Shown piece after piece: positions 24,369 to 35,094 of a stretch of 64,000 nt of DNA (within the stretch, counting starts at the first letter, position 1; each line of letters opens with the position of its first letter). Made by a program: the position numbers and the translations under genes. The notes beneath the pieces were generated by a model that did not search any database, was not told the DNA's origin, and saw nothing but the letters and a program-made list of their open reading frames with translations. Source of the DNA: Nonomuraea spiralis (GTDB lineage: Bacteria > Actinomycetota > Actinomycetes > Streptosporangiales > Streptosporangiaceae); assembly GCF_014648435.1 (NCBI RefSeq), contig NZ_BMRC01000005.1, positions 1-64,000 of the forward strand. Reading direction: 5' to 3'.

Positions 24369-24407
24369 AAGGCCGCCCCCGCCCTCGTCCAGGGCCGGGG
24401 CGGCCTT
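24369..24407 (+). terminator. Terminator after the ROK gene
   Basis: AAGGCCGCCCC (24369-24379) and GGGGCGGCCTT (24397-24407) form a perfect 11-bp stem with a 17-base loop, followed by the T-containing CGTCGTT. It starts 8 bases after the stop. Confidence 0.8.
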
Positions 24408-24452
24408 CGTCGTTCCGGAGGACCGTTACGTCTTGGACTTGGCGGACTTTCG

Positions 24453-24482
24453 TTGACAATCATCAAAAGCCGGTTCTAATCT
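24453..24482 (+). promoter_or_regulatory. Sigma-70-type promoter of the sugar-dehydrogenase fusion gene
   Basis: TTGACA (24453-24458) and TAATCT (24477-24482) are separated by 18 bases. The start codon follows 84 bases later, leaving a leader long enough for regulation. Confidence 0.65.
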
Positions 24483-24566
24483 CCGGATTTACGAAGGTTC
24501 TTCGATCGTCAGCCAATGGAAGCCGTTCCTTCCCGGCCCACCCCCCAAGGAAAGGGAACCTCCGCG

Positions 24567-27500
24567 ATGTCCCCCAGCAGGTTCAGCCGTGCCTCCCGAT
24601 GGGTGGCGCGAACCAGCGCCTTACTCCTGGCCATGTCGGGCGCGACCGTGCTCACCACGCTCACCGTGACCGCGCCCGCACAGGCCCACGCCGCGATCGA
24701 CCCGGCCGACTACCAGCGCGTCGAGCTGGCCAAAGGCGTCGCCGAGATGGGCGAGCCGATGACCATGGCGGTGCTGCCCGACCTGTCGGTGCTGCACACC
24801 GCGCGCGACGGGACGCTGCGGCGTACCGACGCCCGCGGCCAGACCGCCGTGGTCGGCGCGCTGCCGGTCTACACCCACGACGAGGAGGGTCTGCAGGGCG
24901 TCGCCGCCGACCCCGGCTTCGCCACCAACCGGACCATCTACCTCTACTACGCCCCCCGCCTGAGCACCCCGGCCGGCGACGCGCCCGCGACCGGCACGGA
25001 CTGGTCGGCCTGGCAGGGCGTCAACCGCCTGGCCAGGTTCACCGTCAAGGCCGACTGGACGCTCGACCCGGCCTCCGAGCGGACCGTGCTCGACGTGGCC
25101 GCCGACCGCGGCATGTGCTGCCACGTCGGCGGCGACATGGACTTCGACGCCCAAGGCAACCTGTACCTGTCGACGGGGGACGACTCCAACCCCTTCGACT
25201 CGGCCGGCTACGCGCCGATCGACGAGCGGCCCGGCCGCAACCCCGTCTACGACGCCCAGCGCAGCGCCGGCAACACCGACGACCTGCGCGGCAAGATCCT
25301 GCGTATCAAGGTGAACCCGGCCGACGGCACCTACACGATCCCCGCGGGCAACCTCTTCCCGCCGGGCACCGCGAGGACCAGGCCCGAGATCTACGCCATG
25401 GGCTTCCGCAACCCGTTCAGGATGACCGTGGACAAGGCCACCGGCGTGGTCTACGTCGGCGACTACGGCCCCGACGCCGGCAGCACCGACCCCAACCGCG
25501 GGCCCGCCGGGCAGGTCGAGTTCGACCGCGTCACCGGGCCCGGCAACTACGGCTGGCCGTACTGCACCGGGACCAACACCCTGACCGAGACCTACAACGA
25601 CTACACCTTCCCCTCGGGCCCCTCCGGCCAGAAGTACGACTGCGCCGCGGGCGGCCCGGCCAACGACTCGCCGCGCAACACCGGCCTGGCCAAGCTCCCG
25701 CCCGCCAAGGCCGCCTGGATCAGGTACGGCGGCGACGCCGGCTCGCCACCCGAGTTCGGCGGCGGCTCGGAGTCGCCGATGGGCGGCCCGGTCTACCGCT
25801 ACGACGCCGCCCTGAACTCGGCCGTCAAGTTCCCCCAGGACCTCGACGGGCACTTCTTCGCCGGCGAGTTCGGCCGCAAGTGGATCAAGGCCATCGACGT
25901 GGCCGCCGACGGCTCGCGCGGCGCGATCGCGGCCTTCCCCTGGACCGGCACCCAGGTCATGGACCTGGCGTTCGGACCCGACGGCGCGCTCTACGTCCTC
26001 GACTACGGCTCCGGGTACTTCGGCGGCGACGCCAACTCCGCGCTCTACCGCGTCGAGTACATCAAGGACAGGAACCGCTCGCCGGTCGCGGTCGCCGGGG
26101 CGGACAGGACCTCCGGCAAGATCCCGCTCACCGTGGCGTTCTCCAGCGCCGGGTCCGCCGACCCCGAGGGCGGCGCCCTCACCTACGCCTGGGACTTCGG
26201 CGACGGCAGCACCTCCACCGCCGCCAACCCCGCCAAGACCTACACCACCGAGGGCGAGTACACCGCCACGCTCACCGTACGCGACCCGCAGGGCAACGCC
26301 GGCACGGCCAGTGTGGTCATCACGGCCGGCAACACCGCCCCCACCGTGACCATCGGGACGCCCGCCCCCGGAACGCTGTTCACCTGGGGTGACACCGTGC
26401 CGTTCACGATCACGGTGACCGACCCCGAGGACACCGCCGTCGACTGCGCCAAGGTCAAGATGACGTACGTGCTCGGCCACGACAGCCACGGCCACCAGAT
26501 CACCTCCAAGAACGGCTGCTCGGGCGAGCTGACGATCCCGGCCGACGGCGAGCACGACGACGCGGCCAACATCTTCGCCGTGTTCGACGCCGAATACACC
26601 GACAAGGGCGGCCTGACCACCCACACCCAGCACATCCTCCAGCCGCGCCACCGCCAGGCCGAGCACTACGCGACGATGTCCGGCGTCTCGCAGATCGCCA
26701 AGGCGGCCGCGCACGGCGGCAAGACGGTCGGCGACGTGCACAACGGCGACTGGATCGCCTTCCAGCCCTACCGGCTCGACGATGCCAGGACGTTCAGGGC
26801 GCGGGTCTCCTCGGGCGGCGCCGGCGGCTCGATCGAGGTGCGCGCGGGCTCGCCGACCGGACCCCTGCTCGGCAAGGCCGACGTCCCGGTGACCGGCGGC
26901 TGGGAGACCTTCACCGACGTGCAGGCCCCGCTGAGCGGCGCGACGGCCGCGACCACCACGCTCTACCTGGTCTTCACCGGCGGCGCCGGGGCGCTGTTCG
27001 ACCTCGACGACTTCACCCTGGACAAGGCGGCCCTGGCCGTCGGCCCGATCCACGCCGCCGACGGCAGGTGCGTGGACGTCGCCGGAGCCGCCACCGCCGA
27101 CGGCACGAAGGTCCAGCTCTACACCTGCAACGGCACCAACGCCCAGAGCTGGCTCATCGACGGCCAGACCGTCAAGGCGCTCGGCAAGTGCCTCGACGTG
27201 GCCGGCGCCAACAGCGCCGACGGCACCAAGGTGCAGATCTGGACCTGCAACGGCACCGGCGCGCAGAAGTGGACCGCCGAGGGCGGCGCGCTGAAGGCGC
27301 TCGGCAAGTGCCTCGACGCCGCCGACCCGGCCCAGCTCGTCATCAGGGCGTGCACCGGCGGCGCGAGCCAGAGGTTCACGACGGCGACCCCCGCCGCCGG
27401 GGGCGCCGCCGTCCTGGTCTTCTCCCGTACGGCGGGGTTCCGGCACGACTCGATCGCCGCGGGCGTGCAGGCCATCAGGGAACTCGGGTTCACCGTGACG

Positions 27501-29018
27501 GCCACCGAGGACCCGGGCGCGTTCACGGCGGCGAACCTGGCCGCCTACAAGGCGGTCGTCTTCCTCAACACCACCGGTGACGTGCTCGACGCCGCGCAGC
27601 AGACCGCGTTCGAGACGTACGTGAAGGCGGGCGGCGGCTACGCGGGCGTGCACGCGGCGGCCGACACCGAGTACGACTGGCCCTGGTACGGCGGCCTCGT
27701 CGGCGCCTGGTTCGCCGCCCACCCGGCCGTGCAGAAGGCGACGGTCAAGGTCGAGGACCGGGCGAACCCGGCCACCGCCCACCTGGACGCCGCCTGGCAG
27801 CGTACGGACGAATGGTACGACTACCGGACCAACGCCAGGACCGGCGCCCACGTGCTGGCCACCCTGGACGAGTCCACCTACTCGGGCGGCACGATGGGCG
27901 CCGACCACCCGATCGCCTGGTGCAAGCCGTACGACGGAGGGCGGTCCTTCTACACCGGCGGCGGGCACACCGCGGAGTCCTTCGCCGAGCCGGCCTTCCG
28001 GCAGCACCTGCGCGGCGGCCTGGCCTACGCCACCGGCGAGGCGAAGGCCGACTGCCGCCCAGAGAGCGGGTACACCGCCCTCTACAACGGCTCGACCACC
28101 GGCTGGGAGCAGGCCGGCCCCGGGAGCTTCGCCAACGCCGGCGGCACGCTGACCTCGCAGGGCGGCATGGGCCTGCTCTGGTACAAGGCGAAGGAGTACA
28201 CCACCTCCTACTCCCTCAAACTGGACTGGAAGCTGGCCGGTGACGACAACTCCGGCGTCTTCGTCGGCTTCCCGCCCTCGACCGACCCGGCGTCGGCGGT
28301 GGACAACGGCTACGAGATCCAGATCGACGCGACCGACGCCCCCGACCGGACCACCGGCTCGGTCTACGGGTTCAAGGCCGCCGACACCGCCGCCCGCGAC
28401 GCCGCGCTGAACCCGCCGGGGCAGTGGAACACCTACGAGATCCGCGTCGAGGGCGAGCGTCTCCAGGTCTTCCTCAACGGCGTGCGGATCAACGACTTCA
28501 CCAACACCGACCCCGCCCGCTCGCTGAGGAACGGGCACATCGGCATCCAGAACCACGGCGACGGCGACGAGGTGGCGTTCCGCAACATCCGGATCAAGGA
28601 CCTCGGCCCGCCCACCGGCGACACCGTCGTCCAGGCGGAGACCTGGGCGCAGGCCAGCGGCGTGGCCACCTACCCGCACGCGCCCGCGCACGGCGGCACG
28701 GTGCTCGGCTACGTCAACCCCGGCGACTGGGCGGCCTACGACGTGGACCTCACCGGCGTCACCGCAGTCAGGGCCCGGGTCGCCTCGCCCGGACCGTCGG
28801 GCGGCTTCGAGATCCGCGCCGGGTCCCCGACCGGCCCGGTGCTCGGCGCGGTCACCGTGCCGAACACCGGCGGCTGGGAGTCCTACGCCGACGTCTCCAC
28901 CGCGCTGACCGGCGTCCCGGCCGGCGCGGCCCGGCTGTACCTGGTGTTCACCGGGGCGAACTTCGACGTCGACGACCTCACCCTGATCCGCCCCGCGACA
29001 CCCGGGAAGACCGGGTAG
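24567..29018 (+). CDS. Secreted multi-domain PQQ-type sugar dehydrogenase / ThuA / DUF1080 protein
   Basis: A 1,483-residue secreted protein with a signal peptide ending TAPAQAHA. Domains in order: soluble aldose-sugar-dehydrogenase-like beta-propeller (about 40-500, with ELAKGVAEMGEPMTMAVLPD and PEIYAMGFRNPFRM), PKD domain (about 505-586, ending in GEYTATLTVRDPQG), a spacer, CBM6-like domain (about 694-821), ricin-type beta-trefoil lectin (about 826-941, with QxW-like motifs), ThuA (about 948-1161, TAGFRHDSIAAGVQAI and YAGVHAAADTEYDWPWYGGL), DUF1080 (about 1168-1344), and a second CBM6-like domain (to 1474). ThuA and DUF1080 are linked to 3-keto-sugar chemistry, so the fusion may oxidise a glycan and cleave the keto-glycoside outside the cell (inference). 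Confidence 0.9.
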   Translation: MSPSRFSRASRWVARTSALLLAMSGATVLTTLTVTAPAQAHAAIDPADYQRVELAKGVAEMGEPMTMAVLPDLSVLHTARDGTLRRTDARGQTAVVGALPVYTHDEEGLQGVAADPGFATNRTIYLYYAPRLSTPAGDAPATGTDWSAWQGVNRLARFTVKADWTLDPASERTVLDVAADRGMCCHVGGDMDFDAQGNLYLSTGDDSNPFDSAGYAPIDERPGRNPVYDAQRSAGNTDDLRGKILRIKVNPADGTYTIPAGNLFPPGTARTRPEIYAMGFRNPFRMTVDKATGVVYVGDYGPDAGSTDPNRGPAGQVEFDRVTGPGNYGWPYCTGTNTLTETYNDYTFPSGPSGQKYDCAAGGPANDSPRNTGLAKLPPAKAAWIRYGGDAGSPPEFGGGSESPMGGPVYRYDAALNSAVKFPQDLDGHFFAGEFGRKWIKAIDVAADGSRGAIAAFPWTGTQVMDLAFGPDGALYVLDYGSGYFGGDANSALYRVEYIKDRNRSPVAVAGADRTSGKIPLTVAFSSAGSADPEGGALTYAWDFGDGSTSTAANPAKTYTTEGEYTATLTVRDPQGNAGTASVVITAGNTAPTVTIGTPAPGTLFTWGDTVPFTITVTDPEDTAVDCAKVKMTYVLGHDSHGHQITSKNGCSGELTIPADGEHDDAANIFAVFDAEYTDKGGLTTHTQHILQPRHRQAEHYATMSGVSQIAKAAAHGGKTVGDVHNGDWIAFQPYRLDDARTFRARVSSGGAGGSIEVRAGSPTGPLLGKADVPVTGGWETFTDVQAPLSGATAATTTLYLVFTGGAGALFDLDDFTLDKAALAVGPIHAADGRCVDVAGAATADGTKVQLYTCNGTNAQSWLIDGQTVKALGKCLDVAGANSADGTKVQIWTCNGTGAQKWTAEGGALKALGKCLDAADPAQLVIRACTGGASQRFTTATPAAGGAAVLVFSRTAGFRHDSIAAGVQAIRELGFTVTATEDPGAFTAANLAAYKAVVFLNTTGDVLDAAQQTAFETYVKAGGGYAGVHAAADTEYDWPWYGGLVGAWFAAHPAVQKATVKVEDRANPATAHLDAAWQRTDEWYDYRTNARTGAHVLATLDESTYSGGTMGADHPIAWCKPYDGGRSFYTGGGHTAESFAEPAFRQHLRGGLAYATGEAKADCRPESGYTALYNGSTTGWEQAGPGSFANAGGTLTSQGGMGLLWYKAKEYTTSYSLKLDWKLAGDDNSGVFVGFPPSTDPASAVDNGYEIQIDATDAPDRTTGSVYGFKAADTAARDAALNPPGQWNTYEIRVEGERLQVFLNGVRINDFTNTDPARSLRNGHIGIQNHGDGDEVAFRNIRIKDLGPPTGDTVVQAETWAQASGVATYPHAPAHGGTVLGYVNPGDWAAYDVDLTGVTAVRARVASPGPSGGFEIRAGSPTGPVLGAVTVPNTGGWESYADVSTALTGVPAGAARLYLVFTGANFDVDDLTLIRPATPGKTG

Positions 29019-29023
29019 CCGCG

Positions 29024-29058
29024 GGGCCGGTGGCCGTCGCGCGGACGGCCACCGGCCC
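29024..29058 (+). terminator. Bidirectional terminator between convergent genes
   Basis: GGGCCGGTGGCCGTC (29024-29038) pairs perfectly with GACGGCCACCGGCCC (29044-29058), a 15-bp stem with a 5-base loop, starting 6 bases after the stop of the fusion gene and ending 17 bases before the stop of the DUF5722 gene on the other strand. Confidence 0.85.
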
Positions 29059-29075
29059 GGTCAGCCAGGTCGGGG

Positions 29076-30626
29076 TCAGGTCAGGGCGTAGCCGAGGAGT
29101 TGCTCGCGGGTCAGGCCCTCGCAGGTCGACTGGTCGGTGACGAGGTGGTCACCGCTCGCGGCCCGGCACCGGTACAGCGGGACGGTGCCGGACACCTGGC
29201 TGGTGTAGATGTGCCCGACCGGGCCCATCGGGAACTGCCCCTCGCACCCGGGGTCGCGGGTGAGCATGGTGTGCGCGCCGACCTTGCACTCGTACAGGGG
29301 CACGGTGCCGGCCGCCTGGTTGCGCAGCAGCTTCCAGACGCGTTCCTGGGTGAAGCCGGGCGGCAGCAGCCGGGAGCTGGCGACGTGCCCCTTGCTCGAC
29401 TGGTAGCCGCGGCGAAGCTGGGTGTGGGGCAGCAGCTCGAAACCGCACGACAGCTGCGGCGGCGACAGGTCGGCCCGGTTGGCCAGCGCCCACGTGGCCC
29501 AGGCCGGCTTGGCCGACCCGTCGGTACGGCGCAGGCCCACGCCCAGGCCGGCGGCCGTCTCGTCCGGGTGGTCGCTCATGCGGTGCCAGATGTAGCTCTC
29601 GATGCCCGGCGTGCCGAGGACATTGCGGAAGGTGTTGCACAGCTGGGACGCCTGCGCCGCCTCCGACGAGGGCGACAACGAGTTCACGCCGCTCTCGGTG
29701 AGCTGCACCTGCCAGGCCGAGGGCGTGTTCGGGAACTGCTGCCGCAGCCAGCCCACCAGCACGCCGATGTTGCCGTACGTGACGCGCGGGAAGTCGTCGG
29801 CGGAGAACCCGGGCGCCAGCAGGTCGGGCGGGTAGGGGTGGTAGGCGACCCGCCAGGCCCGGTTGCCCGCCCGCGCGGCCAGGCCCTTGAGCACGGTCAT
29901 GCCCGACAGCTTGGCCTCGTAGGCGGCCGGCTGGTCGTAGGCGGTGCCGAAGTAGTGGTCGAGCGAGGTGAGGACCTTCGCCGTGGACTGCTGGGCCATG
30001 ACCGCGTCGTAGGCGGCGTTGTAGTTCGCGGCGACGGCGTCCAGCCAGGCGGTGGTGTCGCACGCCGTGCCCTGGCCGCAGCCGATGTCGAACCAGGTGT
30101 TGCTGTTGACCTCGTTCATGACGACGAAGTCCGCGATGCGGCCGTTGCCGTGCTGGCCGTCGTAACGCTGGGCCAGCATGCCGGCGAAGCGGCCGTACTC
30201 GGCGGGGTCGTCGGGCACGCAGAACTTCTCGAACCCGGGGGCGGCCGGCGTACAGGGACGGGTGCCGCGCGCCCAGGCTGGGGTGCCGTACACGACGGCG
30301 GTGACGACGAGGCCGCGGGCGGTCCAGTCCTTGATGGCGGCGTCGACGGCGGAATTGACGGTGTAGCAGCGACCGCCGAACTCCTGCGCGCCCGCCGCGC
30401 ACGGCGGCGCCTTTACGCTGGGCTCCCATTCGGCCCAGATGAGGTTCATGGCGACGCCGCCGGCGTTGTTGCCGGCGATCTCGTTCTTGTCGGGCCAGAA
30501 ATCCGGTTGCAGACCCTTGATGCGGTAGTCGGACCGGACCGGGTACGGCAGCGCGGCGGCCGCGACGGCTGGAGCGGCGGGAAGGAGCAGTAACAGGGCG
30601 GCGGCGAGACGGGCAACCCAACGCAT
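29076..30626 (-). CDS. Secreted DUF5722-type glycosidase with C-terminal repeat domain
   Basis: A 516-residue protein with a signal peptide ([20 protein letters not shown]). The central part is a clan-A-like (beta/alpha)8 glycosidase: VVMNEVNSN gives the acid/base Glu after Asn, [11 protein letters not shown] the nucleophile Glu, and YHPYPPD a conserved loop. The same three motifs recur in the larger DUF5722 protein at 38307-41402. The last 115 residues hold two copies of a small module ([22 protein letters not shown] and [19 protein letters not shown]), probably a carbohydrate-binding beta-trefoil-like or DUF5648-like unit. ATG 30626 has AGGAGG 5 bases upstream and a LacI-type box directly before it. 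The glycan substrate is unknown; context suggests a rhamnose-containing polymer. Confidence 0.82.
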   Translation of the reverse strand: MRWVARLAAALLLLLPAAPAVAAAALPYPVRSDYRIKGLQPDFWPDKNEIAGNNAGGVAMNLIWAEWEPSVKAPPCAAGAQEFGGRCYTVNSAVDAAIKDWTARGLVVTAVVYGTPAWARGTRPCTPAAPGFEKFCVPDDPAEYGRFAGMLAQRYDGQHGNGRIADFVVMNEVNSNTWFDIGCGQGTACDTTAWLDAVAANYNAAYDAVMAQQSTAKVLTSLDHYFGTAYDQPAAYEAKLSGMTVLKGLAARAGNRAWRVAYHPYPPDLLAPGFSADDFPRVTYGNIGVLVGWLRQQFPNTPSAWQVQLTESGVNSLSPSSEAAQASQLCNTFRNVLGTPGIESYIWHRMSDHPDETAAGLGVGLRRTDGSAKPAWATWALANRADLSPPQLSCGFELLPHTQLRRGYQSSKGHVASSRLLPPGFTQERVWKLLRNQAAGTVPLYECKVGAHTMLTRDPGCEGQFPMGPVGHIYTSQVSGTVPLYRCRAASGDHLVTDQSTCEGLTREQLLGYALT

Positions 30627-30639
30627 GGGACCTCCTGGA

Positions 30640-30653
30640 TTTAAACGTCTCAA
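30640..30653 (-). promoter_or_regulatory. LacI-type box A, upstream of the first DUF5722 gene
   Basis: TTTAAACGTCTCAA differs at two positions from the palindrome TTGAAACGTTTCAA repeated across the locus. It lies immediately ahead of the Shine-Dalgarno site of the DUF5722 gene, where a repressor would block transcription. A weaker half-match (TTGAAACGT) lies at 30708-30716 at the end of the lacI-like gene. Confidence 0.65.
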
Positions 30654-30715
30654 CAATGAGGCCCAGAAGCCCGCCGAGCAAGACCCGATTTCCTGCGGCA
30701 GCCCGATTTGAAACG

Positions 30716-31753
30716 TCACTGAGGGACGGTCGACGCCCTGACCATGAGCTCCGGCTGGAAGACGATCTCCTGGTGCCAGTGGTTCACGTCGCCGCGGGCG
30801 TCGGTGAGCAGCAGCTCGGCCGCCGCCTGGCCGAGCTGGTGCTTGGGCTGGCGGACCGAGGTCAGCGACGGCGACAGCAGCTCGGCGAACTCCACGTCGT
30901 CGTAGCCCAGGACCGCCATGTCGTGCGGGACGCGCACGCCGCGCCGCTCCAGCCCGCGCAGCGCCCCCAGCGCCACCGTGTCGTTGACGCAGAACAGCGC
31001 CGTCGGCCCCTTGCGCGCGGGCAGCCGCTCCAGCGCCGCCTCGCCCTCGCGCGGCGTCAGCGCGGGCAGCGTGACCTCGGTGATCACCTCGTCCGGGTCG
31101 AGCCCGGCGGCGCGCACCGCCCGGTTCAGCCCCTCGCGCCGGTCGGCGCACTGCCGCACGATCGGCGGCCCGTTGAGGAAGGCGATGCGCCGGTGGCCGA
31201 GCGAGAGCAGGTGGGCCCCGGCCAGCTCGCCGCCCCTGACGTTGTCGACCGCCACCGCGCAGAGCTGGGCGTCGGCGCCCGGCCGGTCGAGCAGCACCAT
31301 GCCGACGCCGCGCGCCCGCAGCTCCACCAGATGGGAGATGTCGGGCCCGGCGGGTGTGATGAGGATGCCGGGCACCCGGTGCTGCTCCAGGATCTGCAGG
31401 TAGTGGGCCTCCTTCTCGGCCGAGTCGCCGGAGCTGCACAACACCAGGAGCAGCTGCTCCTGCGACAACCTGGTCTCGATGCCCGGCAGCACCTCGCTGA
31501 AGAACGGGTTGCCGATGTCGCGCACCATGACGCCCACGGACCGGCCGGAGCCGCCGCGCAGTTGCCGGGCCGGCGCGCTGGGCACGAACCCGAGCGCCTT
31601 GATGGAGGCGCGCACCCGGCGCAGCGTGCGCTCGGCCACCAGCTCGGGCCGGTTGAGCACGTTGGAGACCGTTCCCACGGACACGCCGGCATGGGCCGCG
31701 ACGTCGACCATGCTGAGCCGGCGGCGCCCGGCCGGCTTGAGGATGTCGGTCAC
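30716..31753 (-). CDS. LacI-family transcriptional repressor of the rhamnosidase locus
   Basis: About 345 residues. N-terminal LacI helix-turn-helix and hinge: [53 protein letters not shown]. The rest is a periplasmic-binding-protein-like effector domain ([64 protein letters not shown]). GTG 31753 is preferred over GTG 31777 because AAGGGG precedes it and the HTH then starts near residue 15. Its gene is divergent from the GH78 gene, and palindromes of the LacI type (TTGAAATGTTTCAA) lie between them and at the other transcription units, so it very likely represses the entire cluster and itself. The inducer is probably a rhamnose-containing sugar (inference). Confidence 0.92.
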   Translation of the reverse strand: MTDILKPAGRRRLSMVDVAAHAGVSVGTVSNVLNRPELVAERTLRRVRASIKALGFVPSAPARQLRGGSGRSVGVMVRDIGNPFFSEVLPGIETRLSQEQLLLVLCSSGDSAEKEAHYLQILEQHRVPGILITPAGPDISHLVELRARGVGMVLLDRPGADAQLCAVAVDNVRGGELAGAHLLSLGHRRIAFLNGPPIVRQCADRREGLNRAVRAAGLDPDEVITEVTLPALTPREGEAALERLPARKGPTALFCVNDTVALGALRGLERRGVRVPHDMAVLGYDDVEFAELLSPSLTSVRQPKHQLGQAAAELLLTDARGDVNHWHQEIVFQPELMVRASTVPQ

Positions 31754-31802
31754 CGGTGGGCAGCCCCTTCTGATCACCTGGCAGAGACTGCCAGTCTACT
31801 GG

Positions 31803-31816
31803 TTGAAATGTTTCAG
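31803..31816 (+). promoter_or_regulatory. LacI-type box B in the lacI / GH78 intergenic region
   Basis: TTGAAATGTTTCAG, one base short of a perfect palindrome, 50 bases upstream of the LacI start. Likely autoregulatory operator. Confidence 0.75.
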
Positions 31817-31892
31817 TCGAACGTCCGTGATGTGAGCATCTGGTTCCGAGGCATTGACGGGAATACCTCGGGATGCCTACCGTGCCCAGTGC

Positions 31893-31906
31893 TTGAAATG
31901 TTTCAA
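31893..31906 (+). promoter_or_regulatory. LacI-type box C in front of the GH78 gene
   Basis: TTGAAATGTTTCAA is a perfect 14-base palindrome, 20 bases before ATG 31927 and 90 bases from box B. Two boxes at this distance could allow looping by a LacI tetramer or independent control of the divergent promoters. Confidence 0.8.
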
Positions 31907-31926
31907 CTACTCGGGGAGCCCCTCTG

Positions 31927-34900
31927 ATGCATCTCGCCGTGACCGACATGCGCGTGGAAGGACTGGCCGAACCGCTGGGCCTCGACGTGAGCGCGCCGGA
32001 GTTCTCCTGGCGGATCACCGGGGCCGGACGGGGACGGGCCCAGAGCGCGTACCGGCTGGTGGTGGGGCAGGAGTGCGACCCGGTTGACGAGGGGGCCGAG
32101 CCGGTCTGGGACAGCGGCGCCGTGGCCTCGGCGGCGACCTACGGCCTCCCGTACGGCGGCGCCGAGCTGCGCCCGAGGACGCGCTACCAGTGGCGGGTCA
32201 AGGTGGCCGACGAGAGCGGTGAGTGGTCCGGCTGGAGCCCGGCGCACTGGTTCGAGACCGGGCTCGGCGAGGCCGGCGGATGGATGGCGGGCTGGATCGG
32301 CACCCCGGTGGTGCCCGGTTCCGAGCGGTTGCCGTCGCTGGAGAACGTGCCACGCATCTGGGTCGCCGGCCCGCTCGGGCCCTCGGACTCGCCGTCCGGG
32401 GCGTTCAGGACGCGGTTCTCGGTGCCGGGCGGCGCCCGGCCGCTGTCGGCGTGGCTGGTGATCGGCGGCGGCGACGAGATCGAGGCGTACGTGAACGGCA
32501 CGCCCGTCGCGGGGGAGCGGCGGGACGGGGCGTTCGTGGCCGACGCGGGCGACCTGGTGGCCTCGGGCGAGAACGTGCTGGCGATCAGGGCCACCGGCTC
32601 GGGCCTGTGCGTACGGCTGGAGGTCGTGGTCGAGGGACGGCCGGCGCTCCCGCAGCTCGTGCCCGTGGCCGGCGAGAGCACGGTGACCGTCACCTCCGGC
32701 GGCCGGTGGCGGGCCGAGGACCGGCCGGGCGACGGGTTCGAGCGGCCCGGGTTCGACGACGCGGACTGGCGGCTGGCCGAGGAGGTCGGGCTGCACGGCG
32801 ACCCGCCGCTGGGCCGCGAACCGGTCGGCGACCGGCCGAGCCCGTACCTGCGGCGCGAGTTCGGCGTGCCCTCGCCGGTGCGCCGGGCCAGGCTGTACGC
32901 CACCGCGCTCGGCGTCTACGAGATCCACCTGAACGGCACCCGGGTGGGCGCCGACCATCTGGCCCCGGGCTGGACCGACTACCGCGACCGGGTGACGTAC
33001 CAGACCTACGACGTGACGGCCCTGGTGTCGGAGGGACACAACACGATCGGCGCGGTCCTGGCCGACGGCTGGTACGCCGGCAACATCAGCTGGTTCGGCT
33101 CCTTCCAGTACGGCCGCCGCCTGGCCTTCCGCGCCGAGCTGGAGATCCTGCACGAGGACGGCACCCGTACCCGCCTGAGCACCGACGCCGACTGGCGGGC
33201 GGGCTCGGGCGCGATCCGGTACGCCGACCTGCAGAACGGCGAGCGCCAGGACCTGGCCGCCGAGCCGCTCGGCTGGACGGCGGCCGGGTTCGACGACTCC
33301 GGCTGGGCGCCCGCGGTCCCGGTGAGCCCGCCCGCGGGCCGGCTGACCGCCTCCGTCGCGCCGCCGATCCGGGTGCACGAGGAGATCGAGCCGGTGGCGC
33401 TGTGGGAGCAGCGGCCCGGCGTGTGGATCGCCGACTTCGGGCAGAACCTGGTCGGCTGGGTCCGGCTCACCGGCCGCGCCGCCCGTGACCGCCCGGTCGT
33501 GCTGCGGCACGCCGAGGTGCTCGACCACGACGGCGGGCTCCACCTGGCCAGCCTGCGCTCGGCCCGCGCGACCGACGAGTTCCTGCCGCGCGGCGAGGAG
33601 GCCGAGACGTTCGAGCCGAGGTTCACCTTCCACGGCTTCCGCTACGCCGAGATCTCGGGGCTGCGCGCGGCCCCCGAGGCGGTCACCGCCCGGGTGGCCT
33701 ACGCCGCGATGGAGCCGGCGGGCGAGTTCACCTGCTCCGACGAGCGGCTCGACCGGCTTCAGCGCAACATCGTGTGGGGGCAGCGGGGCAACTTCCTGGC
33801 CGTCCCCACCGACTGCCCCCAGCGGGACGAGCGGCTCGGCTGGACCGGCGACATCTGGGCCTTCGCCCCGACCGCGCTGTTCAACTACGACGCCGCCGCG
33901 TTCCTGCGGAGCTGGCTGACCGACGTGATCGCCGCGCAGGGCGACGACGGCGCGGTCACGCACGTGGTGCCCGACGTGTTGTCGGGCCGCGGGTTGTCGC
34001 CCAACCCCAAGGAGGCCGGCTCGCCCGGCTGGGGCGACGCGCTGGTGAAGCTGCCGTGGGCGCTGCACCGGCTGCGCGGCGAGGCGGAGCTGGTCGCGGC
34101 CTGCTTCGAGCCGATGTCGCGCTGGCTGGCGTACCTGGACAAACGCTCCGACGGCGGGATCTTCCCCGAGGAGGGGTTCGGCGACTGGTTGTCGATCGGC
34201 GCCGAGACCCCCAAACGGCTCGTCGGGACCGCGATCTTCGCGTTGTCGGCCCGGCAGCTCGCCGGGCTCGCCGCCGCGCTCGGCCGCGACGCCGACGAGC
34301 GGGCCTGCCTGGAGCTGTACGAGCGGGTACGGCGGGCCTTCCGCGCCACCTTCGTCGAAGGGCCGGGCGTGGTGGCGAGCGGCACGCAGACCGCGTACGT
34401 GCTGGCCATCACGGCCGGGCTGCTGGAGGAGCACGAGCTGCCGAGGGCCGCGGCCCGGCTGGTCCGCGACATCGAGGCGCGCGGCGGCCACCTGTCGACC
34501 GGCTTCCTCGGCACGCCGTACCTGCTGGACGCCCTCACCTCGACCGGGCGGCTGGACGTGGCCTACCGGCTGCTGACGCAGGACACCTTCCCGTCCTGGC
34601 TCTACCCGGTGGTGCACGGCGGCGCGACGACCATGTGGGAGCGCTGGGACTCCTGGAGCCACCACCGCGGCCTCCAGGACCCGGGCATGAACTCCTTCAA
34701 CCACTACGCCTACGGCGCGGTCGGCGACTGGATGTACCGGACGGTCGGCGGCCTCGCCCCCGGCTCGCCCGGCTACGCCGACATCGTCGTACGCCCCCGC
34801 CCCGGCGGCGGGATCGGCTGGGCGCGCACCGCCCACCGCACCCGGCACGGCCAGGTGGAGATCTCCTGGCGGCTGGCCGACGACGGCTTCGCCCTGGACG

Positions 34901-35073
34901 TGGTCGTGCCGCCCAACACCCGGGCCGAGGTGCACGTGCCCGCGCCGCCGGAGCGGGTGACCGAGGGCGGCCGGCCGGCCGGCGAGGCGGCGGGCGTGAC
35001 CTTCGACCGCCTCGACGACGGGGACGCGGTCTACCGGGTCGGCTCCGGCTCGTACGCGTTCCGGACCCTGTGA
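31927..35073 (+). CDS. Alpha-L-rhamnosidase, GH78
   Basis: A 1,048-residue cytoplasmic enzyme (no signal peptide). N-terminal beta domains ([17 protein letters not shown]; jelly roll with [21 protein letters not shown]) are followed by the catalytic (alpha/alpha)6 barrel. The signature [21 protein letters not shown] (about residue 620-642) carries the Asp/Glu catalytic set, and [13 protein letters not shown] (about 897) the C-terminal Glu general base. A closing beta-sandwich ([22 protein letters not shown]) ends the protein. Family members hydrolyse terminal alpha-L-rhamnose from glycosides and pectin fragments. Being intracellular, it would act on oligosaccharides brought in by the ABC importer encoded directly downstream. 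It heads the operon controlled by the LacI box just upstream. Confidence 0.95.
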   Translation: MHLAVTDMRVEGLAEPLGLDVSAPEFSWRITGAGRGRAQSAYRLVVGQECDPVDEGAEPVWDSGAVASAATYGLPYGGAELRPRTRYQWRVKVADESGEWSGWSPAHWFETGLGEAGGWMAGWIGTPVVPGSERLPSLENVPRIWVAGPLGPSDSPSGAFRTRFSVPGGARPLSAWLVIGGGDEIEAYVNGTPVAGERRDGAFVADAGDLVASGENVLAIRATGSGLCVRLEVVVEGRPALPQLVPVAGESTVTVTSGGRWRAEDRPGDGFERPGFDDADWRLAEEVGLHGDPPLGREPVGDRPSPYLRREFGVPSPVRRARLYATALGVYEIHLNGTRVGADHLAPGWTDYRDRVTYQTYDVTALVSEGHNTIGAVLADGWYAGNISWFGSFQYGRRLAFRAELEILHEDGTRTRLSTDADWRAGSGAIRYADLQNGERQDLAAEPLGWTAAGFDDSGWAPAVPVSPPAGRLTASVAPPIRVHEEIEPVALWEQRPGVWIADFGQNLVGWVRLTGRAARDRPVVLRHAEVLDHDGGLHLASLRSARATDEFLPRGEEAETFEPRFTFHGFRYAEISGLRAAPEAVTARVAYAAMEPAGEFTCSDERLDRLQRNIVWGQRGNFLAVPTDCPQRDERLGWTGDIWAFAPTALFNYDAAAFLRSWLTDVIAAQGDDGAVTHVVPDVLSGRGLSPNPKEAGSPGWGDALVKLPWALHRLRGEAELVAACFEPMSRWLAYLDKRSDGGIFPEEGFGDWLSIGAETPKRLVGTAIFALSARQLAGLAAALGRDADERACLELYERVRRAFRATFVEGPGVVASGTQTAYVLAITAGLLEEHELPRAAARLVRDIEARGGHLSTGFLGTPYLLDALTSTGRLDVAYRLLTQDTFPSWLYPVVHGGATTMWERWDSWSHHRGLQDPGMNSFNHYAYGAVGDWMYRTVGGLAPGSPGYADIVVRPRPGGGIGWARTAHRTRHGQVEISWRLADDGFALDVVVPPNTRAEVHVPAPPERVTEGGRPAGEAAGVTFDRLDDGDAVYRVGSGSYAFRTL

Positions 35074-35094
35074 CGGCTGAGAGGCAGTTCGATC

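Noticed and set aside
30708..30721. Fifth LacI box at the end of the lacI gene
   Set aside because: Only the left half (TTGAAACGT) matches; the right half (CACTG) does not, and it overlaps the stop codon, so it may be chance.
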